Assembly: GCA_964526915.1 (NCBI GenBank)
Contig: CAZGMS010000123.1
Span: 1-21,745 of the forward strand
Reading direction: 5' to 3'
DNA: 21,745 nt
DNA from: JAHJDR01 sp964526915
GTDB taxonomy: Bacteria > UBA10199 > JADGCS01
How positions within the stretch are numbered: position 1 is the stretch's first letter; every line of letters starts with the position of its first letter. The notes beneath the pieces are model-generated. The model had not been told where the DNA came from. It worked only from the letters and a program-made list of their open reading frames with translations, and made no database searches. This document shows positions 1 to 7,867 of this stretch, piece after piece. The translations under genes and the position numbers were made by a program.

Positions 1-26
1 GAGTGACGGAAGATCTAACTGCTATC

Positions 27-60
27 AAAAAAAGGCCCTCTCTGGTGAGGTCTTTTTTTT
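27..60. terminator. Bidirectional hairpin terminator at the 3' end of the helicase gene
   Basis: A run of A (27-33), a GC-rich imperfect stem (GGCCCTC against GAGGTC, one mismatch, loop of about six bases) and a run of eight T (53-60). Read on the minus strand it also ends in a T run, so it can end the helicase transcript, whose stop codon (59-61) touches it, and any plus-strand transcript entering from the left. Bases 1-26 are too short to assign. Confidence 0.7.
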
Positions 61-3000
61 ATGCCCCAAGCGTCAGATATACTACGGACTGATTAGTAAT
101 GCTAGTAACGCCGAACTCTGGCTCTTGCTTGAAATAGTGGCGTAAATATCTGGGCCACTTTGCACCATCTTTGCCAACAGAGACTATCGCAACAACAAAC
201 TGGTCCGGTTTATTCAGAGCTGTCAGTATTTCATTCTTTGTAACTGTTACGGTTGCGGCACCTTCACAGCGTCCCTTAACCTCGATGAATAGGATTTGTC
301 CATCTGCGGTCTTCGACTCAACATCATAGCCAATCTTTTGCGCACTCACGTCAACGGGTGACCTTCCGAGTTTACGCTCCTGCTCCATAACTCTGTTCAT
401 CGCAATAAGCTCGACTTCCTTTGTTTCCATTGCAAACATGTCAGGCTTCATTGCGGCAACATGGCCCATTTGTGATTGAAGAAGACCTCTTGGGATAACA
501 AGGGCTCCACCAATAACGACCGGCGGCATAGGTGCTATATGCTTTTCCTGTTCAAGCTCTTCAGTTCGCTTTTGTAATCTCGCCTGTAGTTCATCGGCAG
601 TTTGCCGAGCCTTTCCAGAGTTCGTCTTGGCGTTGGGTCTGCCTGCCAATTCCTGTTCCTTCAGTTGCAGGGAGCGATTATCCCAATAGCTTATTTCCTT
701 TGTAAGTCTTTCATGAACAGCGTCTTTCGTTTTTTGAATGAGGGACAGCCTGCGGTCTTTTACCTCATCAAAGTGAGCAGGAACAATGTTCGTGATTGCA
801 TACGAAAGAGATGCATTTTCAAAATCTCCTTTGAGCCAAGGACTATCAAACAGCTTCTTCATGGCATTTTGTTCATCTTCTTTCAGTTCACGATAATTAA
901 GATATGGCGCATAGCCTGAAGAACGATGGTTGTTCTTTTCATCTATCTCAATAAACTGAAGTTGTTTGGATATTGTCCTTCTATTGCCGTCTTTATCTTT
1001 CCGGCCATCTTGAATGGAATGTTCAAGATAAGTGAGCATACGCAAATCATTGCCATCATCCGCTTCATCAACAAGGACAGCCCCTTGTTTTAGCAGACTG
1101 CGATAACGTTCCAGGATTATGTCAATTGTAGCGTCAAGGAGTGGATGACCAGGACAGACAAACGCGGCCATTGGCTTTCCGCTCTGATTGATGAGTTCCT
1201 TTTCAAAACAAATGCGCTCATATTTATTAAGAACCACAGCACCAGTCCCGATTATCCTGTCACGGTTGCGTATAACCGCAGGGACATGGTTAATTTCAAA
1301 TCTTTTCGGCTCTCTTTCCTTTACTGTTCCCCCCAAGAGCTTGAAAGCCTCAACAAAGAATGAAGCAATGAAGTGGGGTTGAAGTTTTCGTGCCTCTGCT
1401 CGTTCCATGTCATCGCGGATTACGCCTACCATCTCCGGTGTCATCGTTTCGTGAGCAAGCGCACGTTCTTCAATGAGTTCCTTCAACCTTTCTCGGTCCA
1501 GTGCCTGCTCGATTGTCTTGATAATCTGAATTTTTACTTCTGGTTGGTCACCGCGACGAATGGCCTCTATAAGGAGCTTCTTCAGCTCAACACCATCAAT
1601 CGCTTTGCCGAGGACATCAAACACGCCGCCACCAAGGGCTTGCCGTTCAACCTCAAGTTTCTTTAACAAAGTCTTATAGACTTCACCTTCTCTTGTTTCG
1701 TCAGCAACCATGTTCCAAAGATGACAGACTTCGGTTTGTCCAATACGGTGTATTCGGCCAAAACGCTGTTCAATCCTGTTTGGGTTCCATGGCAGGTCAT
1801 AGTTAATCATCAAATGTGCGCGTTGCAAATTTATGCCTTCACCAGCCGCGTCAGTAGCGGTCAAAACATAAACATCTTTATCGTGTGTGAATTGTTCTTG
1901 AGCCAACTTTCGTTCTTCTCTGCTTATGCCGCCATGGATAACGACAACAGCTTCATTCTTACCAATAAAACTTCTGATTTTATCAGCAAGATACTTGAGG
2001 GTGTCTTTATGCTCCGTAAATATAACGAGTTTGCGTCTTGAATGTGCAGCATCAAACATCTCTGGGTTATCATGCAAGAGCTTCGATAATTCTTCCCACT
2101 TCTTATCTGTTCCACTCGCCCTTACTTTTGTTGCTGTTGCCTCAAGTCCCTTTAGTTGTTTGATTTCGAGTTCTAACTCGGCAATCGTCTGGGCCGCTGT
2201 GGCTTGGTCGATGATGACTTCTTCGGCCTCTTCTAGCTCGGCTTCTGGTGCTTCATCAAGATCATCTAACTCCTCTGGAGTATAGACCTCTTCAGGGATA
2301 GAAAGCCGGACATCATTACCGCGCTTGAGAAGTTTCTCCTCATTGAGCCGTTTTTCAAGACGCTCGCGCCTTCGCTTTAACGATTGATAGATGGCTTCCG
2401 GTGATGAAGCGAGGCGGCGTTGTAAGATTGTCAATGCAAAGCCGATTGTCCCTTTTCTGCCTTCGCTCTCCAATGCGTCCGCACGATTAAATTCGTTGCG
2501 AACATAATCTGTGACCTGTGCGTAAAGATTTGCTTCGGGGTCAGAGAGCTTATAGTTCACTGTGTATGAGAACCGAGGCGGGAACAGTGGCGAACCATCA
2601 AATTTAAGAAGCTGCTCCTTGACCATCCTTCTCATTATATCGCTAACATCTGCTGTATGAACGCCGTCCCTGAAGCGGCCTTCAAAGCGGTCACCATCGA
2701 GCAACGACATGAATAGCTGGAAGTCTTCTTCCTTGCCATTGTGTGGAGTAGCCGTCAAAAGCAGGAAGTGTCTCGTTATTTGGGAAAGGAGCTGACCAAG
2801 TTTATGTCGCTTTGTGTATTTGATTTCACCGCCAAAAAAACTTGCAGACATCTTGTGCGCTTCGTCACACACAATCAAATCCCAATCGGAGACGTTTAAT
2901 TTTTGCTGAAGGTCCTCATTCCTGCTTAATTTATCCAGCCTCGCAATGGCTAGGTTCATCTCGTTGAAAATGTTTCCGGTCCTTGCTGTTTCAATGCGGT

Positions 3001-3553
3001 CGTTTGTGATGATTTCAAATGGAAGCTGAAACCTGATATTCATTTCATCAAGCCACTGCTCGGCAAGATTTCCTGGACTGACAATCAAACACCTTTTCAA
3101 GTCACCACGGACGATAAGCTCCTTGATTAAAAGACCGGTCATGATGGTTTTGCCGGAGCCTGGGTCATCTGCCAAAAGATAGCGAAGAGGAAGCCTTGTC
3201 AGCATATCCCCATAAACGGCCTCGATTTGATGGGGTAGAGGTTCAAGCAATGATGTGTGAACGGCTAATAACGGGTCAAAGAGATATGCAAGCCGAACAC
3301 GATAAGCCTCTGATGCCAACTTGAATAAATTTGGGTCAGCGTTGAAGCTCCACGGCAGGCCATATTCAACAATATCAAGCGTAGGTTCGCGGTCTCTGAA
3401 GATAAGTTCAGTGCCTAGAGTTCCTTCAGCGTCTTTATAGACAATCTCAATGGCAGATTGACCGTGCCACCTAACGTCAACGACGGTAACTGACCTGTCT
3501 GGCAGGATACCTTTGAGGACTGCCTCACGTTTTATGTCTTCAAGTTTTATCAT
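59..3553 (-). CDS. SNF2-type superfamily 2 helicase with C-terminal DUF3883 domain (defence-associated type)
   Basis: Predicted ATP-driven DNA translocase of 1164 residues. Visible motifs, numbered from the ATG at 3553: Walker A DDPGSGKT (about 129-136), DEAH box D230-H233, LTATPHNG (about 264-271) and motif VI QRFGRIHRIGQ (596-606). Between the two RecA-like lobes lies an acidic, probably coiled-coil insert rich in E and L. The C-terminus carries GYDVES, then FIEVKGR and a conserved NE, the signature of DUF3883, which resembles PD-(D/E)XK nuclease folds. A TTG at 3592 lies in the same frame, but the ATG at 3553 is preferred: it begins the MIKLEDIK stretch, follows an AGG-containing sequence, and sits 16 bases after the XRE stop codon, so the two genes probably form an operon. 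Relatives include DISARM DrmD and BREX helicases; no other DISARM or BREX gene is in the window. The family is firm, the biological role is inferred. Confidence 0.88.
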   Translation of the reverse strand: MIKLEDIKREAVLKGILPDRSVTVVDVRWHGQSAIEIVYKDAEGTLGTELIFRDREPTLDIVEYGLPWSFNADPNLFKLASEAYRVRLAYLFDPLLAVHTSLLEPLPHQIEAVYGDMLTRLPLRYLLADDPGSGKTIMTGLLIKELIVRGDLKRCLIVSPGNLAEQWLDEMNIRFQLPFEIITNDRIETARTGNIFNEMNLAIARLDKLSRNEDLQQKLNVSDWDLIVCDEAHKMSASFFGGEIKYTKRHKLGQLLSQITRHFLLLTATPHNGKEEDFQLFMSLLDGDRFEGRFRDGVHTADVSDIMRRMVKEQLLKFDGSPLFPPRFSYTVNYKLSDPEANLYAQVTDYVRNEFNRADALESEGRKGTIGFALTILQRRLASSPEAIYQSLKRRRERLEKRLNEEKLLKRGNDVRLSIPEEVYTPEELDDLDEAPEAELEEAEEVIIDQATAAQTIAELELEIKQLKGLEATATKVRASGTDKKWEELSKLLHDNPEMFDAAHSRRKLVIFTEHKDTLKYLADKIRSFIGKNEAVVVIHGGISREERKLAQEQFTHDKDVYVLTATDAAGEGINLQRAHLMINYDLPWNPNRIEQRFGRIHRIGQTEVCHLWNMVADETREGEVYKTLLKKLEVERQALGGGVFDVLGKAIDGVELKKLLIEAIRRGDQPEVKIQIIKTIEQALDRERLKELIEERALAHETMTPEMVGVIRDDMERAEARKLQPHFIASFFVEAFKLLGGTVKEREPKRFEINHVPAVIRNRDRIIGTGAVVLNKYERICFEKELINQSGKPMAAFVCPGHPLLDATIDIILERYRSLLKQGAVLVDEADDGNDLRMLTYLEHSIQDGRKDKDGNRRTISKQLQFIEIDEKNNHRSSGYAPYLNYRELKEDEQNAMKKLFDSPWLKGDFENASLSYAITNIVPAHFDEVKDRRLSLIQKTKDAVHERLTKEISYWDNRSLQLKEQELAGRPNAKTNSGKARQTADELQARLQKRTEELEQEKHIAPMPPVVIGGALVIPRGLLQSQMGHVAAMKPDMFAMETKEVELIAMNRVMEQERKLGRSPVDVSAQKIGYDVESKTADGQILFIEVKGRCEGAATVTVTKNEILTALNKPDQFVVAIVSVGKDGAKWPRYLRHYFKQEPEFGVTSITNQSVVYLTLGA

Positions 3554-3569
3554 ACCTGCACTTTTACGT

Positions 3570-3782
3570 TTACTTACGTTCAATATCAGCAAGTAACTGG
3601 CTTGCCGAAGCCTTGCCGTTCAAAAGTTTGTTTATGTGGAACATCTGGATTTTGTTGGGCGCAGACTTGCCATTCAACCACCTATTGACCGTGCTAAACG
3701 CAACGCCCAGACGCTCGGCAAGCTCCTGCTGAGAAATCTTATTTTCCAGCCGATATATTTCCAGTTTTTTTATGATTTCCAT
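3570..3782 (-). CDS. Small XRE/Cro-type helix-turn-helix regulator
   Basis: A 70-residue protein that is almost entirely one HTH_3 domain: scaffold helix QQELAERLG (18-26), recognition helix STVNRWLNGKS (30-40). Such proteins bind operator DNA and typically repress the neighbouring system. The ATG at 3782 is chosen over an in-frame GTG at 3797, because the GTG overlaps a promoter-like -10 box (TATAGT, 3796-3801) and neither start has a Shine-Dalgarno sequence. The helicase ATG is 16 bases downstream on the same strand, and the nuclease gene starts 65 bases away on the other strand, so the protein is placed to control both. It could equally act as a control protein that delays nuclease expression. 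The domain call is strong, the regulatory targets are inferred. Confidence 0.85.
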   Translation of the reverse strand: MEIIKKLEIYRLENKISQQELAERLGVAFSTVNRWLNGKSAPNKIQMFHINKLLNGKASASQLLADIERK

Positions 3783-3847
3783 AAAGTTGTTGCACACTAT
3801 AGCGTTTTATTCTACAGGTCAAGACAAGATTATTTATTCAATAACTC
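3783..3847. promoter_or_regulatory. Divergent promoter and operator region between the XRE-helicase operon and the nuclease gene
   Basis: On the minus strand TTGACC (3817-3822) and TATAGT (3796-3801), separated by a rather short 15 bases, form a promoter whose start would fall about 6 bases before the XRE ATG. The heptamer TTTATTC occurs twice on the plus strand (3806-3812 and 3833-3839) and could be an operator half-site. I see no convincing plus-strand promoter or Shine-Dalgarno sequence for the nuclease gene. The 65-base gap forces any promoters to overlap, which favours joint control. Confidence 0.45.
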
Positions 3848-5533
3848 ATGAAGAACCTTAAATCAAAACGTAAGTTCTCAAATTTCAAGGGAGAAATAAT
3901 TGATGGAGATGGTAAGCGGCACATGGGCATGCTTACATTGAGACCCCATCCTAAACTTATTGGAGCAAGCAAGGAGCGTGTAAAACAAGTTTACGAAGCA
4001 GAGATTGAAAAGATACCTTTGTCCAAGATATTAAGGGACATCATAATGGTTGGCAAACAATGTGGGCAGGACGTTGATGCAGACGGTTTTGCTATTGAAC
4101 CCAACGGAGAAGTAGCTGTAAGCCTTCCAGCCATGGCGCATATTGCGTCGGTTGCATTAAGATTAGCATCGGAAAAAGGATTCAAAATAGATAAAGGTGA
4201 TGAATATGTAAAACCTCACAAAATAAAAAATACACTGGATGAGAGTTTCAAATATATCCTTCCTTTATGCCTTATTTACAATTCATTTCCAGCAATGAAA
4301 TTCGACAAAACTATTTTTGATAATACAGCTTACAGAAAGTTGCAGCTAATATCTCCTATCGTATTTGCCATTGAAAGATACACTATTACGCTTCGTCATC
4401 TAATGGCCAGATGTGCGGCTTGGTATAGAGGTATCCCGAGTAAATATAACATCCGCATTCCGACTGATGTTGATGAGTATATATTAAATCAATATGGCAT
4501 CAATGGCGAGGAGCTTATCGTCGGCAACCTATCATTGTATGCCGCAGGCATGAATAATCATGTTATCGTAAAAGAAATATTTAGAGATATTAGAAATCCA
4601 GAAGACCATCCAGCCAGAAAACTTCTTCGCTACAGTAAGACCATTGCTGACTACAAACACGATACGATTGTGAAAATGTCGTTGGCTGGTGATTCGATAC
4701 ATAACGCGACAGCTTCTTTAATTAAATATCCTATTGTGAATATTGCTGATGAACTGTGGAGCATTCCCATCCCACGGTTACTTCTCAACACGCTAGTAGA
4801 GACAATTCACTGGAACTTGTATGACCATTTTCTTGAAGTGTCAGGTAATACTACAAACTCCTATACAAAATGGTTTGGAAAAGTATTTGAAACTTATGTG
4901 GTTGAGCTTATGAAAAGCTCGTTTACCAGAAAAATGCAGAGCGAATATATTTACAATGAAAAAGATAAGAGTCCAGACCTGATGGAGATACACACGGATA
5001 AAGCGTTGCTAGTTGAGGTTAAGGCTCGACGGCCATCGCTTATTGTCAGGCGTTTTGATAGTCCTGACGCAGTTGCAAAAGTGGAAGAATTTATAAAAGA
5101 AACCTTGGGACAAGTCGTAAATTTTATTGATAAACATTGTAATGATGGCGATGCTGGCAAGCCACATTTTAGGGGAATAAGAGACTATATTGTCATTGTC
5201 GTCACACCCGAATGGTGGCCTGTAAATCCACTCATAGAAATTGGCTTTGCGGATTCCATTATTAAAAAGTGCCTTGATGATAATTCTCACATAAATAGCA
5301 TCAGACCGTATTTTGTCCCCGTGACAGACTTGGAAATTATCCCTAGATTGAAGGGACATCAATTTGCTTACAATTTGTTTGATGCATATTTGAAAAGCAA
5401 TTTATTCCCCAATAGTAGTTTTAGTGATTATATAAAGCTAAAATCAGGCATCAATGACCAATTGATAAACCCCTACGTCGCAGACCAGTTTGATAGTGGA
5501 TTCAAAATATGTGAGGGGTATTTCAATGGGTAA
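3848..5533 (+). CDS. Predicted PD-(D/E)XK nuclease-domain protein with an unrecognised N-terminal region
   Basis: 561 residues. The C-terminal half carries a nuclease signature: helix WFGKVFE (342-348) with the conserved glutamate E348, SPD with D377, then E390-V-K392 inside VEVKARR. This is the D...ExK arrangement of PD-(D/E)XK phosphodiesterases, which hydrolyse DNA using Mg2+. Roughly the first 330 residues have no motif I recognise; they are mixed alpha/beta with no membrane segment. The only plausible start is the ATG at 3848, which lacks a Shine-Dalgarno sequence. The gene is divergent from the XRE-helicase operon. Its base composition is visibly AT-richer than the glucan synthase gene, fitting recent acquisition. 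The nuclease prediction rests on these motifs alone; a restriction-type role is inferred from the neighbours. Confidence 0.75.
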   Translation: MKNLKSKRKFSNFKGEIIDGDGKRHMGMLTLRPHPKLIGASKERVKQVYEAEIEKIPLSKILRDIIMVGKQCGQDVDADGFAIEPNGEVAVSLPAMAHIASVALRLASEKGFKIDKGDEYVKPHKIKNTLDESFKYILPLCLIYNSFPAMKFDKTIFDNTAYRKLQLISPIVFAIERYTITLRHLMARCAAWYRGIPSKYNIRIPTDVDEYILNQYGINGEELIVGNLSLYAAGMNNHVIVKEIFRDIRNPEDHPARKLLRYSKTIADYKHDTIVKMSLAGDSIHNATASLIKYPIVNIADELWSIPIPRLLLNTLVETIHWNLYDHFLEVSGNTTNSYTKWFGKVFETYVVELMKSSFTRKMQSEYIYNEKDKSPDLMEIHTDKALLVEVKARRPSLIVRRFDSPDAVAKVEEFIKETLGQVVNFIDKHCNDGDAGKPHFRGIRDYIVIVVTPEWWPVNPLIEIGFADSIIKKCLDDNSHINSIRPYFVPVTDLEIIPRLKGHQFAYNLFDAYLKSNLFPNSSFSDYIKLKSGINDQLINPYVADQFDSGFKICEGYFNG

Positions 5534-5588
5534 GCCGCCATAGCCATTTCAGAACATGCAGTTCTAAAATCATCCGACCAGCTACCAT

Positions 5589-6194
5589 CTATTTTGGAGG
5601 TAAAAGTATATTCAAAAGACCGAAAACTACCATTGCGGTCAAACCCAAAATGAATGTTACCTGACCTAGTAATTGAAAAGATGTCCATATCTTGGCGAAT
5701 TTCTTTTCTTTGCCCTTGTTAAATCCCAGTCCATCCTCAAGAATTTTTACGTTGTTATTTTTAATCTTAATCTCATCCCTAATTTCTTCCTCGGTTTGTG
5801 CGTGCATTACCTTGCCATCTTCAAGAACCGGAATAAGTTTTCTTTCCTGTTCTAATTTCGCCTTTACCCATACAGACTGCATACCATAATGTAAAAAACT
5901 GCCATAAAGATAATTTCTTAGAAGACATAACGATAGAGAAATAAGAAGAAGCACCCAAGAAACCACCAAAACCCATTGCCAAGATAGCATCTCACTTTTA
6001 GCCGTAAGATAATTGACGCTTAATGCTATGGCACCCGCTGACAAAAACGCTAGGTTATAAAAGTATTTTTCTCTATGCTCTCGGACATACTGGTTTATAT
6101 CGTCCCTTGCCTTAGAGGCTCCATCAAGCCGGTCACTTGCCACTTTGAGTTCGTAGTCTTCCTGCGCCTTTTTGCGGTAGTCATCGTTAAACAT
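5589..6194 (-). CDS. Small three-helix membrane protein of unknown function
   Basis: 201 residues. A charged N-terminus (1-44, many K, R, D and E) is followed by hydrophobic segments at about 45-64 and 73-92, a long charged and probably helical stretch (108-168, including EEEIRDEIKIKNNNVK), and a third hydrophobic segment at about 173-197. No catalytic motif is visible. A two-helix hairpin followed by a helical soluble part is loosely reminiscent of SLATT-type membrane proteins, which are proposed effectors in nucleotide-linked defence, but I cannot confirm membership. It is convergent with the nuclease gene (55-base gap). The ATG at 6194 has no Shine-Dalgarno sequence; TTGAAA (6224-6229) and TATTGA (6202-6207), 16 bases apart, lie directly before it, so the message may be leaderless. 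Confidence 0.7.
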   Translation of the reverse strand: MFNDDYRKKAQEDYELKVASDRLDGASKARDDINQYVREHREKYFYNLAFLSAGAIALSVNYLTAKSEMLSWQWVLVVSWVLLLISLSLCLLRNYLYGSFLHYGMQSVWVKAKLEQERKLIPVLEDGKVMHAQTEEEIRDEIKIKNNNVKILEDGLGFNKGKEKKFAKIWTSFQLLGQVTFILGLTAMVVFGLLNILLPPK

Positions 6195-6201
6195 ATTTGC
6201 T

Positions 6202-6229
6202 TCAATATCAAAGACACCTTATATTTCAA
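6202..6229 (-). promoter_or_regulatory. Putative promoter of the membrane protein gene
   Basis: TTGAAA (6224-6229), a 16-base spacer and TATTGA (6202-6207) on the minus strand. Only seven bases separate the -10 box from the ATG at 6194, so transcription would start at or next to the start codon. Both hexamers are close to the sigma-70 consensus, but the region is AT-rich and chance matches are possible. Confidence 0.4.
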
Positions 6230-6318
6230 GCAGAAACGCTTTTAGCGGGTAGGACTCGCAATTACCAGCTTAAACTCCTTCATCACCCATACTTCTTCCT
6301 GAAGCGTGGGGACGCCAA

Positions 6319-6365
6319 ACGCGTGAAAACAAAAAACCACCTTCGGGTGGTTTTTTTGTTTGAAG
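6319..6365. terminator. Terminator hairpin, copy 1 of a 47-base direct repeat
   Basis: AAAAAACCACC, loop TTCG, GGTGGTTTTTT (6331-6357): a stable hairpin with a UUCG tetraloop and T runs on both strands, so it can terminate both ways. On the minus strand it lies 41 bases after the stop of the four-helix bundle gene. The 47 bases 6319-6365 are identical to 9886-9932. Confidence 0.85.
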
Positions 6366-6406
6366 AGGGTTTGAGCAAGCGGCTACATTATGAAAACAGA
6401 TAAACT

Positions 6407-6964
6407 TTACCGTCTGCCGCTACGCATCTTATACAATCTTTCTGAAAAGCCCCCCTCATTTAGAAATTGGTTCTCCAAGGTTTTGAGTTGTCTACCCAAC
6501 AAATAGCTTGCCTGATTGATCAGACAAATAAGTATGTTGGCAGCGTTTTCCGCAGTGATTGTTTTCAGGCCAACAAGGTCAGACCCGTCAGACTTGTCGG
6601 ACTGGTCTGACAAATAGTTTGTTCTGATTGCCAATGCTTTGTCTGAATCTTTTGGCCACTGCGACAACCCTTTTTGTCTGAGAAAGTCTTCAAAATCCAA
6701 CAGGAGTTCTTCTAAACTGGCTCTAGCAACTCCGGTGAGTTTCAACTCAGTTTTTTTTGAAGTCGCACTGGCCATACTTCCCTCGGCTATGTTCTGGACG
6801 CCACTTCGGGCCGCCTGTACCATTTGATCGTGCGTGCGAGAAAATTTGTTGATAAAACGGTTACAAAAGATCACGGTTCCATCATAAACAAGTTGTGAAA
6901 CCTGAAAACTTCGCAATTTTCTATAGCCGCCATATTTGGGTATTAATGTGTTGTTACTTTCCAT
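6407..6964 (-). CDS. Four-helix bundle protein (S23/IVP-related, suffix-domain type)
   Basis: 185 residues. The N-terminal part (IPKYGGYRKLRSFQVSQL, then DGTVIFCNRF, THDQMVQAARSGVQNIAEGS at 44-63, and LEELLLDFEDFLRQ) matches the S23-like four-helix bundle family, in the variant with an added C-terminal suffix helix (about 150-185: NAANILICLINQASYLLGRQL). These basic proteins occur in 23S rRNA insertions, as Avd proteins of diversity-generating retroelements, and as stand-alone genes of unknown role; no reverse transcriptase is nearby. The start is placed at the ATG at 6964, just before the conserved domain. The frame stays open to 7078, but that part lies in a dispersed repeat and does not look like family sequence. 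Terminator copy 1 lies downstream. Confidence 0.75.
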   Translation of the reverse strand: MESNNTLIPKYGGYRKLRSFQVSQLVYDGTVIFCNRFINKFSRTHDQMVQAARSGVQNIAEGSMASATSKKTELKLTGVARASLEELLLDFEDFLRQKGLSQWPKDSDKALAIRTNYLSDQSDKSDGSDLVGLKTITAENAANILICLINQASYLLGRQLKTLENQFLNEGGFSERLYKMRSGRR

Positions 6965-6988
6965 GTCCACTTGGAATGCAACAACGGT

Positions 6989-7129
6989 GCCAATACGAAA
7001 AAAAATATTCACGATGTATTTTGATGGGTTATTTTGTGCCGGAAAGGAATTCCCGTCCCAATCCCATCTCATGAGCATCGAAGTGAGACTGTGTGAGGCA
7101 ATTCACACTATTGAAGGCATGTGGCCCCT
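6989..7129. repeat. Dispersed direct repeat R, copy 1 (141 bases)
   Basis: Matches 9092-9230 with 11 substitutions and two single-base gaps, about 91% identity by hand alignment. It begins 24 bases upstream of the four-helix bundle ATG (minus strand). It contains the palindromic site TGTGAGGCAATTCACA (7092-7107). The two copies have the same orientation and flank the oxidoreductase and Fic genes. No coding function is convincing: a short frame (SQSHLMSIEVR..E.IHTIEGMW) stays open in both copies, but the substitutions do not favour silent positions. Confidence 0.85.
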
Positions 7130-7190
7130 GTCTATATGCAGGCACTGACAATCTTTTGACCTGATCTTCGTCAGTCCTTTAGGGGTGCCC

Positions 7191-7820
7191 TTAGGGTTGT
7201 CCGTTTGCGGGCCACCATTCTTTGATGGCAACTCGTAATTGTTTTTTCGCATCATCAATGATTTGGTCTGTTTTTTGAGGATCCATATTAAGGCCAGCGG
7301 CTGAAATCACCCTGACATCAGAAAAACCCATAAATGAAAATTCGGTTTTAGCAAGGGTGGTGGAGTGTTCCCAACTCACCATGGGGCCTTCATAAACACC
7401 ACCAGAGGAGGTTAGGACAAGGGCCTTCTTGCCTTTCATGAGTCCTTCAAATCCTTTTGATCCGATAGACCAGGTGACTCCCTTTTGCATCACCGAATCA
7501 AAATAGGCCTTGATCATGGCGGGCATGGAAAAATTGTGCATGGGGTATGCGATCACCACAATGTCGGCAGACTTGAGCTGAGCGGTCATGCGATCCATTT
7601 TTTGGATGGCGTTTTGTTGTTCTGCCGAGAGTGTTTTATTTTGGTAGTTGCGATCGATGTAGGCGCTGAGTCGCAACTCGTCAAACATGTCGGGAACATC
7701 TTGGAGCAGATCCAATCGCTCCATATTAATTGCAGGGATTCGTGTCAGCAATGCGTCCAATAATTGTTTGGTGTTTGAACGTTCACCGCTGGGCAAATAA
7801 CTGACAATCAAAGTATTCAT
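7191..7820 (-). CDS. FMN-dependent NAD(P)H oxidoreductase, AzoR-like (flavodoxin fold)
   Basis: 209 residues, close to the roughly 200-residue norm of the family. These cytoplasmic flavoproteins reduce quinones or azo compounds by two-electron transfer from NAD(P)H. Seen here: the N-terminal strand and FMN phosphate loop region NTLIVSYLPSGERSNT (2-17); YPMHNFSMPAMIKAYFD (92-108), the hallmark segment that contacts FMN; and TSSGGVYEGP (137-146), the second flavin loop. The ATG at 7820 is chosen because AGGGGA lies seven bases upstream. It follows the Fic gene on the same strand with a 47-base gap, so read-through from Fic is possible. A physiological substrate cannot be read from the sequence. 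Confidence 0.87.
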   Translation of the reverse strand: MNTLIVSYLPSGERSNTKQLLDALLTRIPAINMERLDLLQDVPDMFDELRLSAYIDRNYQNKTLSAEQQNAIQKMDRMTAQLKSADIVVIAYPMHNFSMPAMIKAYFDSVMQKGVTWSIGSKGFEGLMKGKKALVLTSSGGVYEGPMVSWEHSTTLAKTEFSFMGFSDVRVISAAGLNMDPQKTDQIIDDAKKQLRVAIKEWWPANGQP

Positions 7821-7867
7821 AAATTCCCCTTTACAAGACAAATGTCATTTCACTATTCCCACTGACC

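Noticed and set aside
59..3553. Calling the helicase DISARM drmD
   Set aside because: The architecture is compatible, but no drmA, drmB, drmC or methylase gene is in the window and the partner nuclease is not a DISARM gene. The left neighbour is not visible.
6230..6300. A tRNA-like 3' end on the minus strand (GCGAGTCCTACCCGC)
   Set aside because: The T-arm-like word has no matching acceptor strand, anticodon arm or CCA in the right place, so there is no tRNA.
6255..6365. A minus-strand frame of about 36 codons (ending KEFKLVIASPTR) running through the terminator hairpin
   Set aside because: It has no Shine-Dalgarno sequence, crosses a terminator stem and ends shortly before the membrane protein gene. 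It could be a gene-end fossil, but I cannot support it as a gene.
6989..7129. Repeat R as an integron attC site
   Set aside because: It lacks the large imperfect palindrome and the GTTRRRY/RYYYAAC ends expected of attC, and no integrase is present.
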